NCBI GenBank assembly: GCA_016165875.1
Contig: JABBOT010000004.1
Coordinates: forward strand, 124,001 to 188,000
Reading direction: 5' to 3'
Source of the DNA: Acanthopleura granulata
Taxonomy: Eukaryota > Mollusca > Polyplacophora > Chitonida > Chitonidae
Length of the DNA stretch: 64,000 nucleotides
Shown here: in pieces, positions 26,201 to 38,500 of the stretch
How the letters are laid out: each line of letters begins with the position of its first letter
Position numbering within the stretch: the stretch's first letter is position 1
Position numbers and translations under genes: made by a program
Notes under the pieces: generated by a model
The model's database searches: none
Seen by the model: only the letters and a program-made list of their open reading frames with translations
Told to the model about the DNA's origin: nothing

Positions 26201-29200
26201 TTAGTAACTTGCTGAAGGTCTCTGTTAGGCTCTCCATTTTCCTCCATCATGATTCGTAAGACTGACCACCAGAGTTTTTCACTGTGGTGTTAAACAACAT
26301 GACAATCAAATGAATAAATACATGTCAAGTACTGAGGTGATGGTGTGTTCAGACCAAGTGTACCAGCTATCTCTGTTCACCTGAGCCTTTCACACCCATG
26401 GTGGGTAACTTTCAGGGTAGTGTTTATAACTACAGTTTCATCTGATGTTTAAGGTGTTAAGTGTCTTGATTTTTCTATTTTTACTCAACATTTGTTCTAG
26501 CAGTTAAAGCCTGTTTAAATTGATTGGCATATGTCTGATTTCTCTTTCCTTGTCAGTGTTTTGTCATGACAAATGTTTGCTGATGTGCAGGTGATTGGTT
26601 GTGTTGGTTGTGGTGACAGTATTGTTTATAGTGCCATGGCCCCTCCTGGCTCAGATGTTTATTTTGGAGTTAGCTCTATAGAGTGTGACTTCGTGTTCTA
26701 ACTCAGAGTTATACTTTATGGCTTCGTAGGCTGGTGAAGAATACCTACATGACAACAACCACAGCATTCACCAAGGATATTGCCCAAACCATGATAAGTT
26801 TGTGGCTACAATAAGGCCAAATAGCTACATGTAAGCAATTTACTGAAAGTTGGCTGTTGAACTGGGCTTGACTGAACTGGTCGGGCATGCCACTAGGCAG
26901 TTTTTTTGATAATTGGAGTGATGTGCGATTTGGAATTATTCACAAATTAGACTTCTGCAAAACAAAGGATTTCATTGGCTTGAAGCCATGTTTCATCATT
27001 CATTACCTATTTGGCTTTACCCTAGCACCAAATTTATGTTGGTTTAGGAGAAAGATATCACGCAGCCATGAGAGGCAAGGATATAAGTCTGAGTTAAGGC
27101 AGTCATATTCTGTAGGACTGCTTTGGAGGTAATCATTCATGGGAATGTATACAATTCTGATTGATCTTTTTTTCTTGTTTTGAACAATATGCTCTCAGTT
27201 TCTCAGCAGTACTAATTGATACGTTTTTTTTTTTTTTTCTTTAGCCTATATTTTGGAAGGGCTTCATAAAAAGTTTCCAGATGTCTTGTGCTCAGAGCTT
27301 CAAATACCAGTCGACTCTGGGATGGAATCCAACGGGGAGCAAAGTGACAAATATGGCCAAAGTGCAGATACCCTTGAAACAGTTTGCCGCTGTAGGCGAA
27401 AGTTCACCATTCCAAAAGAGAACTGGCTGGGACAGTATACAGTGCTCTATATAGGCAAGGAAAGTTTGACTTTGACTAATTTGATGATGAATTTTAATCG
27501 ATGTCAATTTTACACTTACAATCCTGATGAAAGAGCTGTTCGAAAAGAGACCTTCATTGTTAATAAGGTATTGATGAAGCGGTATTACATGATAGAGCGA
27601 GCAAAAGATGCCAAGATTGTGGGTATAGTTGTAGGAACTTTAGGTGTGACAGATTATCTCCAGGCATTGAATCGCATGAAGGAACTGTTAAAGAAGGCTG
27701 GGAAGAAGAGCTACACATTCGTTGTTGGCAAATTGAACGTGGCCAAATTAGCCAATTTCATGGAAGTGGATGTTTTCGTTTTACTGGCGTGTACAGAAAG
27801 TACCCTTATTGATTCATCAGAGTTTTATAAGCCTGTTGTGACTCCAATGGAAATGGAGGTGGCTTGTAATACAAATAGAGAATGGACAGGAGATTACTAT
27901 ACAGACTTCAGGCAACTTCTTCCAGGTAAAGTTATCTCCTTTTTAAAAATATGACTATTGGAATGGACCAAAAGGATAATAGCGGAGGTTCAAGCTTATT
28001 TCATTTGTTGTGTTTTACGCCATACTAAAGAATATTTCACTTATATGACGATGGCCAGCACTGTGGTACCAAGCAGAACCCGGGGTTATCCCACAACCAT
28101 CCGCAGGTTGCTGGCAGGCCACAGAGGAAGTCAGCATGAGCTGGGTTTGACCTCAAAGCCACTGCATTGGTTAGAAGCACCTGGGTCATTATGCCGCTCA
28201 AACTCATAGTACCTCATGGCTTTAAAACAGAGCATATTGTTGTATTCAGACAGTTACAGGTAACCACAGGAAGTTAAGGGTCAGATGTGTTGTAACATAT
28301 AGATACTTTCAAACTAAATTGTTGAAATTGTCTGGATTTTAATATTGGCTCACAACTACTTTATGATATTAACAAACTTCTTATCATTAAGTGAGAGTCT
28401 TTATTAGCCAGATCATGGCTGCAGTATTCATTTATTTATTCAATGGGGGTTTTACTGTATGTATTACTGTTATATAGTATATATTAAATTGTATCCTTTC
28501 ATACTTTTGTGTGTTAATGAAAGGTTCAATCAGCTCTACTCTTTGTTTCAGGTGGCATTGGTCATGTTGAAATTCCTGTAGAAATTTCTCAAGAAGACCA
28601 GTATGATATTTCCTTGATTACTGGTCATCTGCGTCATCTTGGTGAAGCAGAGAATGAAGAGATTCAGTCATTAGCAGTGTTGCCAAGAGATGAAGCTTTA
28701 CATGTAGCTGTTTCCAACAATACAGACACAGGAGGTTGGTAAATATTTTCATGAAAAATTGGAACTGATAGTTCTGTAAGAACTAGACTTAAATAGGTGG
28801 AGTTCTTGACAGTTTTCAAAAGAAACATTTATCTAAAGCAAGATTGCTGTCATGTCACATTTTATCCTCATTTAAAAAAACTTTTACATGAACAAAAGAA
28901 TTTTTTTCTCATTGTGTGATTAAAACAGGACAGTTACCTTAGACTCTTAACTTCATCTGCTTAACATTTCATTTTAAGGAATGCACATTGAACAGAGACC
29001 AGTAATGTTCTGGTAAGATGCAAGAAAAGGAATAGCCACTGTTGTGGTGGGTGGAAACTGGGCAAAGGCCGGAGGAAAGCCACAACCAGCTAGGTTGCTG
29101 GTGGACCTTCCCACATACAACTTGAAATAGATATTTTGCTATACCTGCAGAATCAACTTAGATCACAATTGGAATGTCCCTGTCTGTTTTTCAGCTGACT

Positions 29201-29328
29201 TACTCTCTGGGAGGCAGTGGAAGGGGCTGGAGAGGAAACTGGGTGAGACACCTGTCAGCAAGGTTGTGACTGGTCAGAGTGGTATAGCAGCAAGCTATGA
29301 AAATGAAATGCCACATTGCTCCTCATAG
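20258..29328 (+). CDS. DPH2: DPH2, 2-(3-amino-3-carboxypropyl)histidine synthase subunit 2 (complete, six coding exons)
   Basis: DPH2 partners DPH1 in the iron-sulfur enzyme that moves a 3-amino-3-carboxypropyl group from S-adenosylmethionine to a histidine of elongation factor 2, the first step of diphthamide synthesis in the cytosol. Coding exons are 20258-20410, 23224-23336, 25326-25546, 27245-27925, 28552-28734 and 29195-29328. They total 1485 nt (494 residues), close to the vertebrate length of about 489. Recognised motifs are VALQFPDELL at about residue 52, FILGDTSYGSCCVD with Cys90 and Cys91, GTLGV at about 293, AKLANFMEVDVFVLLAC with Cys345, and the C-terminal GRQWKGLE. The family's cluster-related cysteines lie in the SCC and LLAC motifs. 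The ATG at 20258 lies four bases after an acceptor, TTTTACAG, which implies a spliced leader. Exon 5 ends with an unusual GTTGGT donor. The stop is TAG and the poly(A) signal follows within 20 bp. Confidence 0.95.
22021..22125 (-). repeat. SINE-A copy, internally deleted
   Basis: ATTTATTTGTGTATTTTTGC then ATAATCAAGAATG and GATGGCCAGTGTTATGG, jumping to CTTCCCACATGCAGA. Confidence 0.65.
22495..22694. repeat. MITE-1 copy, inverse interior orientation
   Basis: Termini are TATCCTAAATGACCTTAAAT and AAATTTAGGTCATGTAC. The interior shows GCATTTATTTGCCTCTAAAA, the reverse complement of the 61077 copy's interior. Confidence 0.75.
22786..23020 (+). repeat. SINE-A copy, near full length
   Basis: It has the head segment GGGTTAGCGCACTAATATGA, a B box in GCTGTTCAAGTCCAGC, the Meta-type body, the AAGTGAAATATTCTTGAAGA end and an AATAAATAAA tail. 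Confidence 0.85.
24692..24780. repeat. 44-bp perfect tandem duplication
   Basis: The unit starting ATATTTCTGGCAAATAATTT and ending ACTGTCCCA occurs twice back to back with no differences visible. It is in a DPH2 intron. Confidence 0.9.
25981..26320 (+). repeat. SINE-B, tRNA-derived SINE with a third type of head
   Basis: The A-box-like GGTGGCCTAATGGTTAAAGG is followed by GGTTTCAGCCCC, a B box with one extra base. The body is about 230 bp and the end is GTGTTAAACAACATGACAAT with an AATAAATA tail. Only one copy was recognised, in a DPH2 intron. Confidence 0.7.
28001..28206 (-). repeat. SINE-A copy
   Basis: It starts 75 bp after DPH2 exon 4 in opposite orientation to the gene. The body matches GGTTGCTGGCAGGCC and TCAGCATGAGCTGGG. 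Confidence 0.8.
29043..29122 (-). repeat. SINE-A middle fragment
   Basis: It matches the segment GTGGTGGGTGGAAACTGGGC through TGGACCTTCCCACATACA. It lies 73 bp upstream of the last DPH2 exon. Confidence 0.7.
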
Positions 29329-29341
29329 CTATGGATTAGAC

Positions 29342-29347
29342 AATAAA
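29342..29347 (+). terminator. DPH2: DPH2 poly(A) signal
   Basis: AATAAA lies 13 bp after the DPH2 stop codon. This is unusually close, so it would give a very short 3' UTR. Further AATAAA hexamers occur in the following 800 bp and could be used instead. Confidence 0.55.
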
Positions 29348-29590
29348 AGGTTATACAACAACACTGGTGCTCATAGTTTTTACACTTATATTGTCCTATA
29401 TTGATTTCAGTGAAATCTGGTTCATCAAGTAACTTTGATAGCTGTTTGCCAGAATACTGTGCTTGCTCCTGATGTTTGGCACACACTTTGATTTAAGTAT
29501 GGTGTAAGTGGCTTGTTCTGCATATTAAAATTGAAAGATGCAAATTCTGTGAATGTATAGATCAGTTTGACATACTTAATGACCTAAATT

Positions 29591-29806
29591 TTTACTCTAA
29601 ATTACATAAAATTTTGTCCAGATAGATGTATCTTTAGAGGCACTAAAATGTCAAAAAATATTATTTCTGGGGATGAAATTTTTCCAGAAGGGTATCATCC
29701 AACTTTATAAAACAAACCTCAAAGCAACTTTCTGAAATCAATAGTACTCTTGGAATCAGAAAATATAAGCTTAATCATGGACAAAATTTTATGTCATATA
29801 GGGTAT
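29591..29806. repeat. MITE-1 copy, full length
   Basis: Termini are TACTCTAAATTACATAAAAT and CAAAATTTTATGTCATATAG. The interior has CAGAAGGGTATCATCCAA and AAACAAACCTCAAAGCAACT. It lies downstream of DPH2. Confidence 0.75.
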
Positions 29807-32463
29807 TCTGTACCGTTCACAAATAGCTAGATGTTTATCCAACCAAGTACTGAAATGGCATAGAAATTATGTCATGACACATTATATTTATGTAATTTTA
29901 TTTGTATATACTGTTCCTTTATGTTCAACTTTAGTGGTAACAAATAAATACTGGTGTAATTTAAATCTGTTACAGATGACTACTGTGCCACTTATATATA
30001 AGCGCCAACTGTATAAAGATGAATACATTGAAACTTAAATTTGTATGTAATAAATTCATTCCAGTTAACAATTAAACATAGGTAGTCAAATAAATAAAAC
30101 CTATGCACAGAGAAATCATGTATATCTTACAAAGGTATTCTTAAGTTATGGAAATCTCAACAGTTGGTTTTAAATGTGATACATACATATGGATGAGCTG
30201 ACACTGCCACTGTACCCGCAACTAAACTTAAATTAGCGGAAGTAGTCAGTTGTATGCATACTCATACTTTAGGAGCATATGAGGGTAATTAATATGTATA
30301 GAATATGCTGTGTTCATTATTCGCCACTAACTTGTTACTTGTAAGCTTTGGAGTAACCTATTAATTTGGACACGTCTGTTAGCTTTTTTAAAGCTCGGAT
30401 CAAATGTACTGAATTTGCAATATCCCCATCCCTGATGATTTGGTACTCTTTGTTATGTCTGATATCAATTTCATCAGCAGAATAAAATGTCTAACAATCA
30501 GTGATATTCCTTGTCAAGTTCACTAATGTGTGTTGAATTTGATGAATTCACAGCATTCCCCTCCTTTAAGCGGGTCTCTCACGAAGTGAATTCGGCTAGT
30601 GAACCTCAACCAGGATGAGCCTTTTGCAAGCATATTGCAATGAATATACTCACATGGTGTGGGAACAACACTCACAGTTGGTAGCAGAATGTCATTTCCA
30701 CTCTCCAGCAGTGGCAAATGTTTCGAGTAGGACCAAAAAATCTGGCCGCAAAAGACTCACACTAGATCACTAGTCGAAACTGACTTTGTGCGAGTTCTGC
30801 TTTAGTATTAGTGTGATAATCTGTGTAGTAATGGATTGTACAACAGTTTGCACCACAGTTTCAGAAAAGTGTCCACTGCCATGTGGGGAAAAGGTTCAAA
30901 ACAATTCTTCATAGCATGAAGCTCAAGAAGTCGGTTACAAAATTACAAAAGACCGATAATGGGATAACTCTCCAAACAGTCTTCACTGCCTTGTAGCAAA
31001 AGTTCAGGGACAACTTTCATACACAAAATTTCTCAAGTCGTATTTCTCGTAACTATTTTCATAAAAGATGTTGTCTGGGTTATAGCACTACAGGGCGACA
31101 TGATTTATGAAAGTAGAAAAGTTTATTTGTGAAATTTTGTGAAAATGGGCCCAGGCCATAAACCTGATGTTTCTCACACAAGTGAAAAGTTCTTTAGCAT
31201 GGATATAAACACCAATCATATAAAGAAATCAGAGGTTTAGGAGAATGGATTGTTGGACAACTTAGATAGGGGATCGGTCAGTCTTGCTGTTTTTGATTGT
31301 GGTGAAACTCCAGACACTTGTAACTTTTATTTCCTATAGGATGTCAGTCAGGCTTGTGAGTGGAGGAAATCAGTTCCTGGAGTAAAGCACTGAACTGTGC
31401 TGGATCAGATTGACTGAGCTCAACTGCAGCAAGGCTTCACTTGAATGAGAATCAAGATGCATTTATGTTCACATCACTTAAAACTGACTGTTTAAGCCAG
31501 CCACAAACGCAACAAAGATGAAATATTACACATTCAGCTAAAACACCAATCAAATAAATAAATCAACAATGCCCACCTCTGTTTTTCTGGCATATTTCCA
31601 TTCTGAAAAACACAAAATCAACCAAAATGTTATTAATTCCTTTCTAAATACATGTAGCCATATTTCTTACTCAAACCACTAAGCTCTCACCCTACAAACA
31701 AACTCTAATTAGTCTACAGTGTGCTGTACTACTGCAAAGAAAGCAAGATGCAACCTATGAGAATGTTCAACTAAAATATTTGAACTGTCCTTTCCCATCA
31801 CTTTGACATTCAATTGTTACCAAGCTCTCACCCTACAAACTCTGATTAGTCCACAGTGTGCTGTATTACTGCAAAGAAAGCAAGATGCAAGCATTTGACC
31901 TATGAGAATGTTCAACTAATTTGAACAATTTGAACTGTCCTTTCCCATTACTTTGACATTCAGTTGTTATTAAAAGGGATGAAATGATTTGAGAAGGAGC
32001 GAATATACAGTAAGGTTCCCGCAACCAAAGAGGCAAAGGGTATACCAGTTGGTGGAGTTTCTGTTGGCTCGAGTACAGATTCACGCCACCAGAGAGGCGA
32101 ACAGACTTCTGTGGGCAAAGAGATTCACACCACCAGAGTTGGCAAGTTTGTATCTGGATTGACGTGATTACAGAAGTGACAGGCATCAAAATGGATGATT
32201 GTTGCACAGAGGAAGTGTGGCTTGACTAGCTCTGCTTGGGTGTAGGCAGTGCCTGGCCACATGCCAAACAGGCTCTGTGGCCATTTCTATTGATTGTAGC
32301 TCAAATCTTAAGGCACACCAGTGAAAGCACAGTAGATGGGCTACAATCTGGTACAGGTCCCTTTTCATTCTGGCCTTTCACAGTTTTCATTCTAAAACTT
32401 TAAAACAAAGTAAATTCACTGGAAATCAACATAGTCTGAGACATATTTCTTAATTTAGGCAGT
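29807..32463. other. intergenic region between convergent DPH2 and RIMOC1
   Basis: No exon was recognised. It contains SINE-A tail fragments near 31181-31230 and 31530-31566 and the duplication at 31679-31970. The small open frames here have no family resemblance and no plausible splice sites. Confidence 0.55.
31679..31970. repeat. about 145-bp imperfect tandem duplication
   Basis: Both halves run AAGCTCTCACCCTACAAAC, ACAGTGTGCTGTA, GCAAAGAAAGCAAGATGCAA, CTATGAGAATGTTCAACTAA and CTGTCCTTTCCCAT, with small insertions between them. Confidence 0.85.
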
Positions 32464-32469
32464 TTTATT
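32464..32469 (-). terminator. RIMOC1: RIMOC1 poly(A) signal
   Basis: TTTATT on the plus strand reads AATAAA on the minus strand, about 113 bp past the RIMOC1 stop. This is a normal spacing for a short 3' UTR. Confidence 0.55.
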
Positions 32470-32581
32470 TACCGATACGCAACAAAAAATATAAATGTTT
32501 GAAAATTAATAAATTAAAATAGAGACATACAAAAGTTACATAATAGCGTATATATGTATATGCTAATAAAATGGGATTACA

Positions 32582-35500
32582 TCAAGTGTCCTGGAGCTGT
32601 TTGAGCAGCTTCTCGGCCCGCTCGCAGTTCCAACCTTTGCCAGTGAGGGGACCCTTCACAGCACTGATGTAGTCTTTCAAAAGCTTCAGGCCAGCGGATT
32701 TGGCATCAAAAGCTGTTGCGGTGGGACTCTTGGCGTGAGCGTTATACCAGAAGCACATCTCGCCACAGTACATGAGAGCAAGAACATGTACATCACTGAA
32801 TAAGCCTAAAAAAAAACAGTATCATCTCTGATTTTTTTTATTTGTAAGACTGAAGACAGAGCTTGAAGCTGAAAAAGAAATGATACCATCAATATTTCAG
32901 GAATACAGTTTAAAACAAACCTTGTTTGGCGTGTCGTTTACGTGATGACAGTCAAGTCAGTGTATAAGTGAAATAATCTTGAGTACCCCGTAAAACACGA
33001 ATCAAATAAATTAATCTTGGATGTCGCAACTTTAACGGTGAACTATCCAGGTTGATCAATTTTTTTTTATGCTGGAGGTACCTGAAACTTGGAGCTGAAG
33101 TGATTTTAAGAATAAAACTCACTACATTTTTTCAAGACTGATAGTCTGAATTTCATGTAGCTTGATATTCTGTACACGCTTATCTGCCCATGATCTTGCC
33201 TAGTGTGTGACATCATACTGGCAGTTTTTCATTTTGTGAAGCAATCAAATGTGCTAAGCACACACCATTTTACACTCGAGAATTCTACTGCAGGTTATAT
33301 GGAAAAGAGCATTTTCAAAATACCTTAACTTCTGAGAAATGGCATCCAATCTAATAATTAAGAAGTACATTTCAAATCACAGATCACATATGTTTGTTCA
33401 AGTCTTTCCTTAGACATACACAAAATCATGCAGGCCATTCAATGGCTTGTATTGATTTTGGTTCACACAAGCGATCCAGGCTTTAGACTGCCAAATAATC
33501 AAATATATAGACTGGTTGTTTTTCCAAGTCTAAACTGACTACCATGCAACACTATAATTTACGTACATGTACCTGTACCACAAGACCTGTGAAATTTCTA
33601 CCTTGCCATTAATCTAGGAGCATTTGTAACAGAAGACATCTAGAGATTCTGTCCGGTCATTAATCTATATGTACAGTGTATCTGTAATAGAAGACTTGTA
33701 GACTTTCTGAACTGATATTAATCTTCTTGCATTGTCATTAATTTTCATATATCTGTGACAGAAGATGTAAAGAGTTTCTGTCCTATCATTAATCTATGTG
33801 TATCTGCAACAAAAGACCTGGAGAGTTCCTGTCCTGTCATTAATCTATGTGTATCTGTAACAGACAACTTGAAGAGTTCCTATTATTAATCTTTGTTTAT
33901 CTGTAATAGGAGGCCTGTAAAGTTCCCATCCTGTCATTAATCTATATATATCTGTAACAGAAGACCTGGAGGGTTCCTGTCCTGTCATTATCTTAATGTA
34001 TCTGTAACAGAAGACCTGTAGAGTTCCTGTCCCGGCATTAACTTATATGTGGCTGTGACAGAAGATCTGCAGAGTTCCTGTCCTGTCATTAATCTATATG
34101 TATCTGTAACAGAAAACCTGCAAAGTTCATGTTCTGACATTAACCTATATGTATCTGTAACAGACAGTGGTGTAACTTACGCTTGCTCGCTTGCCAAATG
34201 CGAGTGAAATTGGCGTCAGGCAAGTAAATCCTGTTTTGGGATTGCTCGGCAGCACAAATGTCTTTGGGTGGACATAAAAACAAAATATAATCCATAATCT
34301 GAATAGCACATGTTGAAAATACTTCCATTCTTTTAACCTTTCGTCTGTAGATGTCAAATATTTCTGCAAAATCTCAAACTTAAGGCACTCCGGGAGGTTA
34401 CTTCTGAGTTGCCATGCAGCCAAACTGTGTGTTTGGAGATTTCACTCCCGATTAGTAGAAATATCAGACTTGACAATGGGGTCATCAGAAAAACAACATG
34501 GAATCACTACATTTTTAATTACAACTGGAACTGTTGAGTATTTGTAGTGTATTTTACAATGTTATTTTTCCTTTACCAGTATCTATCGGTCTGTATGTGT
34601 GTATGTTGCTTCTCCCAACATACAACCCATGACTTCATTTTGGTGTTTATGATCCAGTCTGATTCGGTTTAGGTCATGGTTTTTATATGGTGCCAGGTTA
34701 CAATACAGCTGCAATCTGTGACAGCCGTGAACCGGAGAGATGGTGAAAAAACAACCACAAAAAAAAAACAAATGCCCCATGCCCTAGTTTTATCTTTAAA
34801 TCTGACACATTTACAGGGTGTGATATATAGTTGGAAATACAATGATTGGGATTTGATTAAGGGTTATCCGTTATGACTAAACTTCAAAAGCATGTGGTCT
34901 GAGGATGGTGTAGAAACAAAAATGGTGGACTAGAAATGTCATCGCTAATAAAGCAGAAAATTTTGTGAGTAGTAAAATATAGTTCTGTTGAAAAGCAGTA
35001 TTTTTTTCTCTAATCTGAAATACATGCATAGGATGTGGGGTTGAAAGTGACTGCATGCATGCAGGAGCCATTATTTTCTATGTTGAATTTACAACTCCAG
35101 CAGAGAGATGCCTTTTGTGACCCTAAAGAGGTAACTTCATTGCAAAGCCATTCCGTTACAAACTATTACGAGTTGTACCCCATACCAGTCAGCCCAACCA
35201 GGTCTGTCATCAATTTATTTACGCTTGCCACGCTGGGCTGGTGAATATGGCGCCATTTACAGCATGTGTCCTTTGTTGGCATAGGTGTACATGTACAGCA
35301 TGTTTGGGGGGGGGGGGATGTCAGAAACAAAGATAGCACTGCGGTTTACAATAAGATGGGTCATTTTTGATATTCATCCGTGGATTTAGGGGTTACATAA
35401 TTGTCCTTCTGTCTACAGTATACATTGTACATGAAACTTGCAGATAACCCAAGTGAATACACCTTATATTTATGGATCTCTTTTTGGAAAACATCTCTTT

Positions 35501-38500
35501 AATATCACATTCCTGTTGTGCCTTTAAGCAATATCTAACTGTAGATCAAGACCTGTGTAGTTTCTACCCTGTCAATGATCTGTGTTTTACCTGACTGCAA
35601 CAGCTGCAGAGTTTCTATATCATTAAACTCAATTTCCTCGCTTTTTTCTGTTAAAGGAACCCTAATTTTGAGCATCTCTTGAAGGAATCCAACACCTTTC
35701 TGCAAGTTCTGCAAGACAGAAAAAATATGGAGCTTGTGAATGTTGATTACAGTATCTCTAAGTAGAAATTTCAGTTCAAATATTTCACACATTCATTCCT
35801 GATTCACAGCCCTGTTTGTCTGCTCCTGTAAATCATGACTTAAGTAAGACATACATGTATTGATCATGTATTTTTTCAGGCAAAGCTTGGGGGCAAAAAC
35901 AGGACACAAAGAACTTTTCTTAGATACATGAACCTTTGTGCCAATATGAGTTGCACTACAACACAATGCACTGTCTCTGTGAACTTCATGTTTATATTTA
36001 TTTATTTGATAATGGTTGGCCATCCTCAAGAATAATTCACTTACACGATGGTGTCCAGCATTATTGTAAGAGGAAATTGGCAGAGCCCAGGGCAAACCGG
36101 TGACCACTGGCAAGTTACTGGCAGACCATCCCACATGGGACAGGAGAGGAAGCCAGCAAGAGCTGACCTTGAAATCACAGAGACTGCTTTAGTAAGAGGC
36201 TCCTGAGTCATTGTGTTGCACTGGAACGCTAACCACTACGCCACAAACTTCAAACCTAAAGGCCCCAAACTTTATGTAAGACTGTCAACCATTTATTGCC
36301 AGCAATTTCCCGACAGCAAAGAAAGCAGAGTAATCAGAAAATTATCTGTCTGCATACAGTATTGAATCTTTACCTGGTGTCACCTAGCCATTGAAAGGGT
36401 TGCAGTTTTTAGTCCGGTATCTAGCTATGGATTGGTTTGCTTTACTCATACACCTTTACTCTGTCATATGAGTGAAAAATTCTTGAGTATGGTGTTATAC
36501 ACCAATGAAATATATAAATTAAAATACAGAAATAAACATGTGATAGGCACAGTTTCAATTCACCTGAAGTTGGTGGGAAAATAAGGATATCCTCCAGCAG
36601 CTCAAGGCCAGAGTCTAGGCTATTTTACAAAATCTTTGCTAATTTCCATAAGACTTGTCTGATGACTTTGTTGTAATGATATGACATAAACCTGGTCAAC
36701 ATTGTTCATTTAATTCAGTAGTTTCCATGGTAACCAAGGCGCTCTTAATCTTTCTTGTATTTTGTAAATCAGTAAATGTCTGTAGGATAATGCAACCTTT
36801 CAAAACAATATCTATTAGAACTTCAAGGAGTATCTTGCTTGGTATGTTGACAAAAAGTGAAATCCCATTTACATTTTGATTCAAATTCAATTTAGCAAGC
36901 AAATGTAGGAAATTTTTGGAACAGTGGTTTTAAAACTTTTATAATTAATATTTTCTTTATTGTTTTCATGATCAACTGCTTAATTAATAATGCTGAAACA
37001 TTTCCCTAGTAGTATGCAAATGCTGAACTCGCTATTATTTCAGATTGTATTTGGCAAAGCTGAAAGAAAATAGCCACAAAATTTTGTCCTGCTATCCGCA
37101 ATTAAAAACACAAGTTACTCTCCTTGAATGATATGCACTTCCTTGTACAACAGTTAAAAGTTGCTTGTCCTCTGTTTACTGGTTCATGTAGGAAATCATG
37201 TTATTCTATTCCCTAAAAAGAGATTTTGCACAGCCATTTAATCTGACAGTTCACATACATGTAGCTTATGAATACATTCTCAAAAACTTTGGTTGTTGTT
37301 GATTCAACGAGATGAGGATCACGATGGAAAGTTATATAAGCCTACATGTTGTTCCTCATACTTTAGTGCCAAACTGACAGTTATTTACACTAAGATCATT
37401 ACAGAATAAGTATTATTTTTAGTTTTAATGACCCAGTTTTCAAACTCGAGCTTGAATCTTGCACTATCATAGCAACAGCGGGGATTCTCCAAAACTGTGG
37501 ACAGTGGCAACACCTGGTGACCAGGCCTGTCGCTGCCTGCCTTGAACTACTGGAGTCAGATGTACACAATGTTCTATAACATTCACGAGTTGAACTTCCC
37601 ACTGCATGAAATGATCAGTATCCACTTTGAAAAAGCATCAATTTAATTCAAATTATTTAAATTTTCTAACTATATCTTCACGTACATGTACTTAAAAAAA
37701 CTATGTACCAAAAATTTATATGCACAATTTTGTTCAAGTGTTTTAAAAAATACAAAAAAAAAAATGTAGATCCTGATGGATAAAGACTAGAAACAATAGT
37801 TACAGAAACTTGTTGCCAAGAGTTACCTTCGTGAAGTCTGATGACTGCACACGAGTGTCATCCTTCTCCACACAGGAACAGTACATGTACAAGAGCGCAC
37901 CCTTCCTCCACAGGATGCACTCATACAAGTCTGGGCTGAGCACATCAACAAGCTGACAACATAACCAGCAGACAGGTTCAACAGGCAGCAATTGTGGGGT
38001 CCACTTGCACAATGTCATTTCAATGTTCACAGCATGTAAATACCATGGTGACGTAAAGCCCACTCTGTTGTTTCCCGTGGTAGTTACAGACCCGTAACTA
38101 AGAGAGCTTCCGCCAAGTGAGCCCAGAGCCTACTCCCCTTTACATACATTGTATTTGTTTGTCTAATTGATATGGGGTTTAACAGCAAAATTATAAGATT
38201 TTTAGAAAGTATCATCAGAAGGACCTTTCCATGCTGGCCCTATGTCAAATATGGTCATTATTATTATTTGGAATGTTTTTACAGTGATTAAAACGGAAAT
38301 AAATATTAAGGTGCTATGGTGACATTTTTGGACCATATTGAAGCACAATGATATCACAGAATCTTTTAGCTGCTAAACATCCCCTGGCAGCTAAATGTGT
38401 ACGTTCTATATGTATAAATATGTACCAAAACTCCTGTATCTGTATTCAATGTGGAAACATAACAGTTACAGCATGTTAAGCGACAAAAAAAGAATCTGTG

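Noticed and set aside
26887..27132. 81-codon plus-strand frame before DPH2 exon 4
   Set aside because: It is intronic and not in frame with a family extension; the acceptor at 27244 gives the correct join.
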